A stretch of DNA of 64,000 nt, taken from NCBI GenBank assembly GCA_036186865.1, contig AP025049.1, positions 32,265,635 through 32,329,634 on the forward strand, in the 5' to 3' direction. The position numbers and the translations under genes were made by a program. This stretch comes from Eustoma russellianum (Eukaryota > Streptophyta > Magnoliopsida > Gentianales > Gentianaceae). The notes below the pieces were generated by a model that did not search any database, was not told the origin of the DNA, and was given only the letters and a program-made list of their open reading frames with translations. Shown piece by piece: positions 10,789 through 20,989 of this stretch; positions within the stretch are counted from its first letter, which is position 1; each line of letters starts with the position of its first letter.

Positions 10789-11926
10789 CTATGGTGAGTG
10801 CTGATTCTCCCCCTCACTTGAAATACCTCTCTCTTTTACAGGCTCTGTGCTAGGAAGATCAATAATACTCCAGGTGCTGCATTCCTTTTCCTGCTGATGC
10901 TCAGAGATACCTTTACTATGAAATGCATTAGATTCATCAAATACTACATCAAGAGAAACATACATTTTTCTTGATGTAGGGGAGTAGAATTTGTATCTCT
11001 TTTGAGTATGATAATACCCAAGGAAGATACATCTCTCAGCTCTCACTTCTGAATTGCTAAGGGATATGTTTATACACAATGCATCCAAACGCTTACATTG
11101 GCAGTTCTGAAAATAAATTTGAGTTGGGAAAATATTGAGACATGGCACTTTTAAGGGTGCTGTGAGTACACCCTCACCTCATTAGTGCTTAGGTTACATC
11201 ATAGACATCATAATCACCATTGTTACTTCCAGCAGATGTCTGTTATTTGTCCCTACAACTCCATTTTGTTGTGGAGTGTAGGTACAGGAAGTCTGATGAT
11301 AGATTCCTTTGGAATTAAGGTGTTCTTTCATAGATGGTTCAAGGTATTCAAGGACATTATCAGTTCTTAACGTTTTTATTCTAGTGTTAAATTGATTCTA
11401 AATCATGCATATGAATTAATTAAGAATGTCCCCAACTTCATATTTATGTTTCATCAAGTCCAGCCATGTAAGTTTAGAATGGTCATCGACAAAGGTGATG
11501 AACCACTTAGCACCATTGATGTTGGCTACTTTTGAAGGTCCCTATACATTAGATTGAATTAGGCTAAAAGGAGCACTACTTATATGATTTTGCTTTGGAT
11601 AATTGGTTTTGCAACTTTTAGCAAATAAGAAACCTTCACAAAATAAGTCAGATTGATTCATATTGACAAACAAGGCTGGCATAAGCCTTCTGAGATACAA
11701 GAAGTTAGGATGTCATAATCTCTTATGCCATTGCAAAATGCTCTCAGTATTCCTACTAGAAATCATATATGATCCTACAATAGTTTGACAACTGAGAGGA
11801 CTTGACTCTTCATCTTGAAGCAGGAAGAGACCATTGACCTTGTTAGCATTGCCAATCATCTTTTTGGAGATAATTTCCTGAAAATAACATTTAGAGGATG
11901 AGAATCTTACTCTCACAGCTACACAC
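10789..11926 (-). pseudogene. Ty1/copia integrase and end of protease linker
   Basis: Reverse strand, several frames. From high to low coordinates: CYFQEIISKKMIGNANKVNGLFLLQ and QWHKRL (GAG-pre-integrase), then FITFVDDHSRLTW, LRTDN and TPQQNGV (the D-D-E core), then RCIFLGYYHTQKRYKFYSPTSRKMYVSLDVVF (core C-terminus). Stops and shifts occur throughout. The fragment is cut at 11926, where LINE-A sequence starts abruptly. Function in the family: integration of cDNA. Confidence 0.85.
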
Positions 11927-12820
11927 CAATGGTGGATGTCTACGAAAGATAAAACACTCAAAGGCATATTACGTATAGTTGCTCCATCGATCATTGTTTG
12001 GGAGCTATGGAAGGCTTTGGACGATGGAGACGAAGGTTAGTTCAAGAAACCATTCGCAGATCAATTTATGAGTGGACATCATCTCAGGCGGGTAAGAAAT
12101 ATGCAGATTTATATCCAGAATTGATAACTTGCGAATTATCTCATATCACAAAGCCTTCTCGTTGTACGGTTTTTTGTTGAATGCATCCTCCGTCTAGTAG
12201 ATTTAAATTGAATACAGATGCATCTCATGGGCGAATATCGGCTGCTGGCGGTGCCATATTGCGAGATAGTAGCGGTACATTCATTGGAGCAATCTCTTTT
12301 CACCTTCAGTTATCTATGCTGGCGCATGCTGAATTTCAAGCAGCATATTATGGCTACTTATATTTTGCAGACGTTGGAATTCAATTGATGTAGAGGTTGA
12401 TGCACAAGGGGTAATATCAGCGGTTCAACAAAGCGGTGATACACATGCTTTGCTCTTTCGTTAGTTGTTAATCTCTTCTACTTCAGCATTATCATATGTC
12501 CCGCGAGAGGCGAATCAACCGGCTCATTTCTTGGCACAATATGGTCAACTCCACAATCACTTATTGGTATTTCAGACCATATCAGAGCTGCCACCAATAA
12601 TTTGTGCAAGCTATCAGACGGAAGCCACTCCCCATATTCGACATGGATATAGCTCTTACTAACCGTTGTTGCCTATATCGCAAGATATGGGCAACATGGG
12701 TACAATCATTGACCTCTCTTCATGTGCATATTTTTATCTGCCTGTTCCTATATTGTCTCTTGCTTTCCATACACTTAGAGTTGCATGTATCTACGGATAT
12801 GGCAACATGGGTAATTTATT
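11927..12820 (+). repeat. Displaced duplicate of LINE-A RNase H and 3' hairpins
   Basis: Collinear with 16855-17748 at a constant offset of 4928 bases, with only about half a dozen substitutions that I could see and no indel. It encodes the C-terminal RNase H (FKLNTDASHGRISAAGGAILRD, frameshift, then YVPREANQPAHFLAQYG) and carries both 3' stem-loops (12668-12695 and 12780-12806). It stops at TTATT (12816-12820) and jumps straight into the ORF1 end. The left edge abuts copia integrase at 11926/11927. Confidence 0.88.
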
Positions 12821-13054
12821 ACGGGTCCAGACAATTTGCGAGATGAGTTAAATGTTGCAGCAGATACTTTGACAAATCGCATGGATATACTTGAATCTTC
12901 TGATAAATCTGTGGATCAACTGATTCAAGAATTAGAGGACCCCAATCCAATAACCAGACGCAGGCGAACAAAACAAGAAATGCTAGCCACATATTCACAT
13001 GCATCGAATAGGTTAATTCGCTCTTCAAATTTATCTTCATCATCATCTCAATGA
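12821..13054 (+). pseudogene. LINE-A ORF1 C-terminus
   Basis: Encodes DELNVAADTLTNRMD, then a basic patch TRRRRTKQE and a serine-rich end (SSSSSQ), closed by TGA at 13052-13054. The first ~100 bp (12816-12923) are identical to 14317-14424. The N-terminal half of ORF1 (DUF4283 domain and zinc knuckle as in LINE-B, -C and -D) is not present in this LINE. The stop overlaps the ORF2 start as ATGA. Confidence 0.75.
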
Positions 13055-13788
13055 ATTGCCTCATATGGAATGTGCGGGGGATCGCTACCTCATTGGTACG
13101 CATCCGTAAATTGGTGAAATCTCATAAACTGCAATTATTAGTTATTATTGAGCCAAAGAAGCATCACACAAATCTTTTACGAATAAAAAGACAGCTGAAG
13201 TTCTCACATGCTGAAGCTATCCGTCGAGAAAAAGTATGGATATTTTGGAATGGTTCTCTCAGATTAATAACGGCAATATATGAAGAGCAATGCTCACATT
13301 TTAAATTTCAACTAGTAGGAACGGATAATATTTTCTGGTTCACTCCAATATATGGGTTACATACTCTCACAGATCGTCGGAGACTATGGCTGGCTTTGCA
13401 GCAACATTATGAACGTCATACAGACCCATGGGTAATAGGAGGGGATTTCAATACATATTTGTCTGTTGAAGAACATGACAGTCTCTCTACTCCATCGATG
13501 GCATCTTTGGAAGACTTTAATGATTGTGTTTCATCCTGCTGTTTAATAGATCTCCCTTTCGATGGTCCTATGTATACTTGGACAAGTGGTAGGGGGTTGG
13601 GAATTGTTAGACGTCGATTGGATCGCATGCTATGCTCAGAGTCTTACAATAGTTTATTTCCTAATTTGCGAGTTCGACATTTACCACGTCTGACTTCGGA
13701 TCATGTCCCATTATTATTAAGATCACTGCAGCCTGATTTTATGGGTCCAAAATTCAAATTTTTTCCCCCTACTGTTCATCTTCTTTAG
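13051..13788 (+). pseudogene. LINE-A ORF2 endonuclease domain
   Basis: Starts at the ATG at 13051, which overlaps the ORF1 stop. It is an apurinic-type endonuclease of L1 LINEs: MNCLIWNVRGI (Asn), IIEPKKH (catalytic Glu), PIYGLHT, VIGGDFNTYLS (Asp/Asn), TSGRGLGIVRRRLDR and LTSDHVPLLL (Asp/His). The domain nicks target DNA to prime reverse transcription. No stop until the frame runs into foreign sequence near 13770, where copia gag DNA begins. The linker and RT that should follow are found at 14425 instead. Confidence 0.88.
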
Positions 13789-14170
13789 CATCACCTCCAA
13801 CTAAAATTTTTCTGCATCTAAGATATGGAATCTGTTGAAAGCGAAGCTCCATCTACTCCTAGTCCTGCTATTGTCCCTAATAACTCAACAGGAGTAAGGT
13901 CAAGCCATGACATGATTCATTCAACTCCTATCACCATAGCCAATCACAAGCTAAATGGAAACAACTATATGGCCTGCTTCAGAGCTGTCAAGATGTTTAT
14001 CACGGGCAAAGGTAAGGAAGATTTCCTCAAGCCTGACAGTGAAGCTCCTGACGAGAATGACGCTCAATTTAAAACATGGAATGTTGAGAATTCAATGATC
14101 ATGTCATGGTTGATTAGGTCAATGACCACTGATATAAGTGATAATTTCATTATATATGATCTAAAGTTGG
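13789..14170 (+). pseudogene. Ty1/copia gag N-terminal fragment
   Basis: An ATG at 13825 opens MESVESEAPSTPSPA, then IHSTPITIANHKLNGNNYMACFRAVKMFITGKGKEDFL and NSMIMSWLIRSM, the copia gag N-terminal domain with the W/Y-rich binding motif. It breaks off at about 14170 in the middle of the domain, where LINE-A ORF1 DNA resumes. It lies on the plus strand, opposite to the copia integrase/RT remnant at 10184-11926. Confidence 0.8.
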
Positions 14171-14424
14171 TACTTCGTTGGAACGAGTATTGGAAGATGT
14201 GGATGATGTATTGGATGCAACAGTATCGGACTCAGAAGTATTGGTCCATGATCAATATGTTACTACACATAGCATGCAGCCAACAGATATAATTACTGGG
14301 GAAGCACCTGTTGAGATTATTACGGGTCCAGACAATTTGCGAGATGAGTTAAATGTTGCAGCAGATACTTTGACAAATCGCATGGATATACTTGAATCTT
14401 CTGATAAATCTGTGGATCAACTGA
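14171..14424 (+). pseudogene. LINE-A ORF1 fragment, second copy
   Basis: Encodes VLEDVDDVLDATVSDSEVLVHD and on to DELNVAADTLTNRMD. The last 108 bp repeat 12816-12923 exactly. At CTGA (14421-14424) the sequence switches to the ORF2 linker, so the end of ORF1 and the whole endonuclease are missing here. The acidic region is comparable to the ORF1 C-terminal halves of LINE-B and LINE-C. Confidence 0.7.
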
Positions 14425-16460
14425 ATATATTTGATCAATTGTATCACTTGGAGCAAGAACTTCAACGTTGTGAAACTCAGTTTGATCAACATCCTATGCC
14501 AGAGACAAGAATGAATTATCATGCTGCCCAGGCACAGTACAAAAATGCAGAGCACAAAAGGCTTATATACTAGGCACAAAAAGCTCGACTACGATGGATA
14601 TCTGAAAGAGATGCTAATACTTCGTATTTTCACAATATTGTTAAAGATAGACATTCTCACCAAACAATCACATCAATACGACACTCTGATGGCAGTATAT
14701 GCGAATCTCAATCCACTATACAACAAGCTGCGATTGCTTACTACACAGCTTCATTCTCAGCAGAATCCATTTCAGAAGAAAGTGATATTTTGGATTACAT
14801 ACCAAGCCTAATATCCGACTCAGACAACCAGATATTGGTGGCATTGCCAACGATCACAGAGGTCAAAGAAGCAGTGTGGGGACTGGATCCCAATAGTGCA
14901 CCTGGACCAGATGGGTACAATGGACATTTCTTCCGCACATGTTGGGATATTGTAAATCAAGATGTGCACAAGGCTATGAAGGAAATTTTTCTTGGCATAC
15001 CTATGCCGCGAGCGATGCGAAGTACGCTAATTACGGTGCTGCCAAAGGTTTCAAATCCACGTACTTTCTCAGATTTCCGTCTAATTAGGCTTGCAAATTT
15101 TGTATCAAAGGTGGCAACTCGTATTATAGCTTCTTGAATGCAACCTCTATTGGAGATAATTATTTCTACGGAGCAGGCAGGTTGATGCGTCCCACTAAAA
15201 GGTGACGTCCAAGAGGGCCATATTGGTTTGCCTGATCATTGACCATCTTGAAGTGTTGGTCTTGCTCATTTGATCCACACGTTTTTATCACTAAGGAAGC
15301 AAGGGGAAGTCTTCTTCTTTGTGCCTAACCCTTTGTGAAGGACGTTTGGAAGGTGGAATTGTTGGAGCCCACATCTTGCACGCATCACAGGTTTTGTGAA
15401 AGGTAGAGACATCTCGGATCAAAATGTTATGGCGAGAGAGATGGTTCACTTATTAGGCAAGAAAGTCCAAGGTTCAAATGTTATTATGAAACTGGATATG
15501 ATGAAAGCGTTTGACAAAGTCAATTGGACATTTCTTTCCAGACTACTCGCAAGATCCGGTTTTGCAGCAAAATTTACCAAACTTATATTCAATCATCTCA
15601 GCAGAACATATTTATCAGTATGGATAAATGGGGTACCATGCGGGCTTTTTCAGCCTTCAAGGGGAGTAAAACGGGGAGACCCACTGTCTCTAATACTATT
15701 TATTTTGGCATCATAATCTTTTTCAAGGGGTTTGAACACTTTGGTAGAAAGGGGAGATATACATTCCTTCAACACGGGTAGAGCTAGACCATGCATTACT
15801 CACCTAGCTTTTGCAGATGATTTGTTTGTATTTCTAAATGGTGGATTAATGAACTTAAGGAGATTCCAAAAGTTCTTGGTACCATACCAACTTGCATCGG
15901 GTCAAGCAGTTAATTTTCAGAAGAGTCATTTTGTTCCAGCAACTTATCTATCACACTCACAGATTAGGAGGATGGAATCAGAGTTACAAATGACATCTGT
16001 TTCTCTCCCAATCAAGCATTTAGGTGTTCAATTACATAGAGGGAAGGAAAGGGCAGTACACTTCACTAATCTACTAGCTTCGGTTCACGCCAAACTTAAT
16101 ATGTGGCAGAATAAATATCTGAACTATGCAGGAAGGCTGATACTAATCAGGCATGTCTTATCAGCGATCCCATTACACATGCTGGTTGCTTGCATGTTGC
16201 CGCAGAGTGTTATTCACATCTTACAGTGCTTAATGACTAAATTCTTTTGGGGTAATTCAGAGGATAGGATGCGCCACTCTTGGATATCAAGTGATAAATT
16301 GTTTCGGCCAACAGTGAAAGGAGGATTAGGAATTCGGAAATTAGACGATCTTTGGACAGTATATTCTTGCAAATTATGGTGGCTATATCAAGCGAATGAT
16401 TCAATATGGAGTAAATTTTCCATTCAAGATATGCGACTCGCAACTTATATGAGATACGGA
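14425..16460 (+). pseudogene. LINE-A ORF2 linker and reverse transcriptase
   Basis: The linker (YHLEQELQRCETQFDQHP, ARLRWISERDANTSYFH) leads into the L1-type RT: GLDPNSAPGPDGYNG, EQAGFVKGRD, IMKLDMMKAFDKVNW, GVKRGDPLS, and the catalytic LAFADDLFVFL near 15810. The thumb and connection follow (PIKHLGVQLH, AGRLILIRHVLSAIPLHML, KGGLGIRKLDDL). Lesions: several frameshifts before 14790, a stop near 15138, the 205-bp insertion at 15183-15387, and an in-frame TAA at about 15714. The RT copies LINE RNA at the nicked target. Confidence 0.88.
15183..15387. mobile_element. 205-bp TG..CA element with CAGGT target duplication
   Basis: Begins TGATGCGT and ends ACGCATCA (8-bp inverted ends). It is flanked on both sides by CAGGT (15178-15182 and 15388-15392). 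Removing the element and one CAGGT leaves an uninterrupted LINE RT frame, which shows a clean insertion. No ORF. TG..CA ends plus a 5-bp duplication fit a solo LTR of a small LTR element (TRIM-like), while the 8-bp inverted ends would also suit a MITE. A second copy is at 10013-10183. Confidence 0.82.
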
Positions 16461-17580
16461 TCACAGATTCTCCAGTTTGGAAACGAATATGTAGAGTTCA
16501 CTTATTTTGTTTGGATAATCTTTCAACAGAGCCATATACAATACCAAGAGCTTATGATCACGTGCGAAAAGGCGGTAATAGCAGGTTGTCATTTCAATTC
16601 ATATGGAACAAACATATTCCCCCCAACATCTGAGTATTCTTATGGAGATTATATCATAATGCATTACCCCTCCCTGCAAATCTACAATGATTTATCTCTA
16701 TCTATCCTAGTCAATGTCCTTTTTGCCTTGAAGCACATGTTACGGTTGATCACATATTTCTTGAGTGTTCTGAAGTTACGGTAATTGGAATGTCTACAGT
16801 GTCTTATTAGATGGACCAAACAGAGGAGTTCGAACATTACAGCAACAGTTGATGCAATGGTGGATGTCTACGAAAGATAAAACACTCAAAGGCATATTAC
16901 GTATAGTTGCTCCATCGATCATTGTTTGGGAGCTATGGAAGGCTTTGGACGATGGAGACGAAGGTTAGTTCAAGAAACCATTCGCAGATCAATTTATGAG
17001 TGGACATCATCTCAGGCGGGTAAGAAATATGCAGATTTATATCCAGAATTAATAACTTGCGGATTATCTCATATCACAAAGCCTTCTCGTTGTACGGTTT
17101 TTTGTTGAATGCATCCTCCGTCTAGTAGATTTAAATTGAATACAGATGCATCTCATGGGCGAATATCGGCTGCTGGCGGTGCCATATTGCGAGATAGTAG
17201 CGGTACATTCATTGGAGCAATCTCTTTTCACCTTCAGTTATCTATGCTGGTGCATGCTGAATTTCAAGCAGCATATTATGGCTACTTATATTTTGCAGAC
17301 GTTGGAATTCAATTGATGTAGAGGTTGATGCACAAGGGGTAATATCAGCGGTTCAACAAAGCGGTGATACACATGCTTTGCTCTTTTGTTAGTTGTTAAT
17401 CTCTTCTACTTCAGCATTATCATATGTCCCGCGAGAGGCGAATCAACCGGCTCATTTCTTGGCACAATATGGTCAACTCCACAATCACTTATCGGTATTT
17501 CAGACCATATCAGAGCTGCCACCAATAATTTGTGCAAGCTATCAGACGGAAGCCACTCCCCATATTCGACATGGATATAG
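16461..17580 (+). pseudogene. LINE-A ORF2 C-terminus: zinc finger and RNase H
   Basis: Frameshifted remains of the zf-RVT region (QCPFCLEAHVTVDHIFLEC near 16710-16775) are followed by the C-terminal RNase H. That domain reads FKLNTDASHGRISAAGGAILRD from 17124, then AEFQAAYYG (Glu), and after a frameshift near 17320 VEVDAQGVISAV (Asp) and VPREANQPAHFLAQYG. Plant L1 LINEs are known to carry such an RNase H. The last catalytic position is His (AHFLA), not Asp. The 3' half from 16855 is duplicated at 11927-12820. Confidence 0.85.
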
Positions 17581-17595
17581 CTCTTACTAACCGTT

Positions 17596-17734
17596 GTTGC
17601 CTATATCGCAAGATATGGGCAACATGGGTACAATCATTGACCTCTCTTCATCTGCATATTTTTATCTGCCTGTTCCTATATTGTCTCTTGCTTTCCATAC
17701 ACTTAGAGTTGCATGTATCTACGGATATGGCAAC
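17596..17734 (+). other. LINE-A 3' stem-loop pair
   Basis: Hairpin 1, 17596-17623: GTTGCCTATATC, loop GCAA, GATATGGGCAAC (12 pairs, one G-U). Hairpin 2, 17708-17734: GTTGCATGTATC, short loop, GGATATGGCAAC (imperfect, with a bulge). Each is followed directly by ATGGGTA. The same pair is in the duplicate at 12668-12695 and 12780-12806. They lie downstream of the RNase H coding region. Confidence 0.8.
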
Positions 17735-17958
17735 ATGGGTAATTTATTTCATGATATTGAGAGTTTCACAATCACTGCCGATATCAGACTATTATCACTA
17801 ACTGTTTTGATTTCTTTTGCATGGATGGGCTCATGGCGGCATCTACCTTGGAGGAGCAATAACTCAACTGCACAACGATTGGATTCGATACATCAAGTTT
17901 TGGACGATGCAATCACAACAACAACAATTATTTTGTATTCATGTACTAGTTCTAATCG

Positions 17959-18178
17959 TATAAATATGTACGCTTTTTTCTTTCGCCAAGGTTTTATCCA
18001 CAAGGGTGGTTTTACTTGGCAAGGTTTTAATGCGGCATATCATATATGATTGGATAATAGAAATTATATGTTTGTTATATTATCATTTCTCATTCACTGA
18101 GGATCGTTCTAATATGGTTTTCCTCCGTCAAAAGTGAGGCATAATAAAATATCTCAATCTTTACTGCTTAAAAAAATA
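17959..18178 (+). other. LINE-A conserved 3' core and tail
   Basis: The core at 17959-18053 starts TATAAATATGTACG and contains GCCAAG..CCAC AAGG GTGG..CTTGGC, then AATGCGGCATATCATA. It is almost the same in all four LINEs. The terminal block CCTCCGTCAAAAGTGAGG, an AATAAAA signal and an A-rich end (near 18170) follow. The Sirevirus gag begins immediately after, so the LINE appears to end there. Confidence 0.8.
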
Positions 18179-18179
18179 A

Positions 18180-19371
18180 TGAAAATAACAATAATAACCA
18201 AGCCAATGACAAAGAGGCACAAGCAACTAAGGCAAAGGAGTCCAAGTCAAAGAAAGGCAAACGAGCAATGAAGGTGAGCACATGGAGTGACTCATCTGAC
18301 TCAGAATCCGACACTGAGGAAGCTCAAGTATGCTTCGTATCCAACAAGGTAAGTTCTTCTTCTGATAGTGATTCTGAAAATGAAATGACATTTGATGAAA
18401 TGTATGAAGAGTTTTTAAGAATGCATGCTCACTTCAAGAGGCTCTCTAAAAAAGAAGAAACTAATTGAAGAAAATGACAAGTTGAAGACGTCCAACTTAG
18501 AGTTTTCTGATCAATTAGAATCTTTTAAACACGAATCTACTAATACTCTTGATTCTTTAGAGAATAAAATTGAATCACTTAGGAAAAATGAACAAAAGTT
18601 AAAAACGGAAAATAGTATGTTACAGTCTAAGTTAGAAAGTTCTGACAATGAGATAGTGCAACTTAAGTCTTCTAAACTTACCTTAGAAAAAAATGTTAGA
18701 ACAATTTAAATCGGGTGCTAATATGTTAGATACACTAATATCGTCACAAAAATATGGAAGTGATAAAATCGGCTTAGGCTATAAAGAAGAAAATGTAAAA
18801 GTAGATAAAAAGACTAAGTTTGTCTCATCTAGTACAAAGTTGCGGTATAATACAACAAAATAAACCTTGCCTGCTACATTTTCTTCTACACCTTTTTCTA
18901 CTTATATCAAGGCAAAAAATACAACACACACCCACAAATATACACACGTATAAACATGCATCTAGGTAAAACTTTGCATCTAGACAACCTAGAAATTATG
19001 CCTACATGTATACAAATACAACTAGAAATGATAAAATGCATTCAACTTATTATGAACCTAAGTATAGACAACACTCATATAAGTCTTATAGAAATGAATA
19101 TGAACATACATATAGAGCACCATATAAGAAAAAAAGTCATATGCCTTATACACATTATAAAATTCGGCCATCCTATAATAATTATCAACCATGGCGCAAC
19201 ATGTATAACAATGCATCTTGACTTATGTGGAATGATCATGTATATGCTAATCCTTTTCATTTTTCAAACTATAACAATGCTAAAAATGTGCCTAGAAGGT
19301 ATGTTCAAGTTTGGATACCTAAGGGATATCTAAACAAGAATGGTACCCCTAACATTCAAGGGCCCAAATAA
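18180..19371 (+). pseudogene. Sirevirus gag, C-terminal half
   Basis: Lysine-rich start (KAKESKSKKGKRAMK), then a Ser/Asp/Glu-rich block (STWSDSSDSESDTEEAQ) and a long heptad-type coiled coil (LIEENDKLKTSNLEFSDQL and on to about 18709). A frameshift sits near 18465 and another near 18705. Next come SDKIGLGYKEEN, a Tyr-rich basic stretch (about 19006-19221) and the end motif YVQVWIPKGYL near 19307. Coiled coils of this kind are typical of Sirevirus Gag and support protein contacts. The same layout is kept in the pol-less element at 49755-50639. Confidence 0.82.
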
Positions 19372-19419
19372 AGGATACCTAAAACTTTCTCTCCATTGTA
19401 GGAAAAACACAGGGAATGC

Positions 19420-19800
19420 AAGAAGGAGGTAAAGTCAAAGAATCTAAAAACCAAATGGTTTTTAGATAGTGGATGTTCGAGGCATATGATGGGAAACCCC
19501 AAACTATTCACCGAGTTGGAACAAATCAAGAATGGAGGAAAAGTAACATTCGGTGACAACAACAAAGGACAAGTTGTTGGAAAAGGAACAATTGGGGACC
19601 CTAACACATTTCAAATACGAAATGTGTTGTTGTTAGTAAGCAATCTTTCTTATAATTTATTAAGTATTTCTCAACTTATAGATTGTGGCTATAATGTTTC
19701 TTTTCTCCCCAATTCTTGTGATATAATAAATGAAAAAGGAGAAATAGTATTAAAAGGAAATAGAGATGGTAATATTTATACTCTTACCTTGGATAACATG
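19420..19800 (+). pseudogene. Sirevirus protease
   Basis: TKWFLDSGCSRHMMG carries the DSG active site (codons about 19464-19472). GKVTFGDNNKGQVVGKGTIG and the IRNVLLLVSNLSYNLLSISQL stretch, typical of copia protease, follow. Uninterrupted in this frame. It cleaves the polyprotein. Confidence 0.88.
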
Positions 19801-20900
19801 TTAGATGCTAAGGTTAAATGTCTAATATCACATGACTTAGATGTGAATTTATGGCATAGAAGATTAGGCCATATAGGAATTTCATCCATTAAGAAATTAT
19901 CTAAGAATAATTTAATTAGAGGTATGTCTAAGTTAGACTTAGATAATTTTCAATTATGTGAAACATGTATTAAAGGAAAACACATTAAAGAAACATTAAA
20001 ACCGAAACATGAAGTGAGTACTAGTCATGTACTAGCATTGCTTCACTTAGGCTTATTTGGTCCAAGTAGGACAAGAAGTCCAGGTGGACACTACTATGTG
20101 TGTGTCATAGTAAATGATTACTCACGATACACATGGACATTGTTCTTAACACAAAGACGATGCTCCATTAGCAATCGAAACTCTTATTAAGCAACTTGAA
20201 AATATATACAAAGAAAATGTTAAAAGAATTAGAAGTGACAGAGGTGGAGAATTTAAAAACAAAGATATAATCAAGTTTTGTGAAGTACATGGAATAAAGC
20301 ACGACTCTCACCACTTAGAACACCAAAACTCAATGGAGTTGTTGAACGTAAAAATAGAACAATTCAAGAAGTTGCTAGAACAATGCTATGTGAAAAAAAA
20401 GTACCAAAATATTTATGGGCTGAAGCTGTTAGTTGTGCATGTTATATAATAAATAGACTTTCTATTAGAAAGAAATTGAATAAAACACCTTATGAATTAC
20501 TAAACAATAGACAACCTAAAATAAATTATCTTAAAGTTTTTGGCTGTAAATGTTTTGTATTGAACACTAAGGATAATCTAGACAAGTTTGAACAAAAGTC
20601 TATTGAATGCATATTTGTTGGTTATTCAACTAATTCAAAAGCATATAGGCGTCACAATCCTGCATCTAGAAAAATAATTGAATCTACACATGTGAAATTC
20701 AATGAAAATGCATGCTTTGAAGTTAGTGATAAAACTCAACATAAACCTGAGAATAATGTTGAAAATATGTTTGATGATGATGTATTACTTGAGCCTGTAA
20801 TTGATCATCTAGAACCAACTCCCCCTGAACAAGACATGCATGAATCCTTAGATGAAATAAATGATGAGATTTTGCAATTGGAAGATAATACAACTAACTG
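19801..20900 (+). pseudogene. Sirevirus integrase (two frameshifts)
   Basis: The HHCC zinc domain reads LWHRRLGHIGISSIKKL and CETCIKGKH. The core reads YVCVIVNDYSRYTW (first Asp), frameshift near 20158, IRSDRGGEFKN (second Asp), frameshift near 20330, then VVERKNRTIQEVARTML (Glu). The C-terminal part has FGCKCFVLN, KSIECIFVGYSTNSKAYR and an acidic spacer ending at a stop at 20899. It inserts the cDNA into the genome. Confidence 0.88.
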
Positions 20901-20989
20901 ACAAGATGATTCAATTGTATACGACAATGTTCACACAAATGAAACATTTGAACAAGATGAGGGTGAACCTAGTCAATCTAGGAATTGGT

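Noticed and set aside
17594..18049. 151-codon frame over the LINE-A 3' UTR
   Set aside because: The frame is not kept in LINE-B, -C or -D, while the nucleotides and stems are; it is structured non-coding RNA rather than protein.
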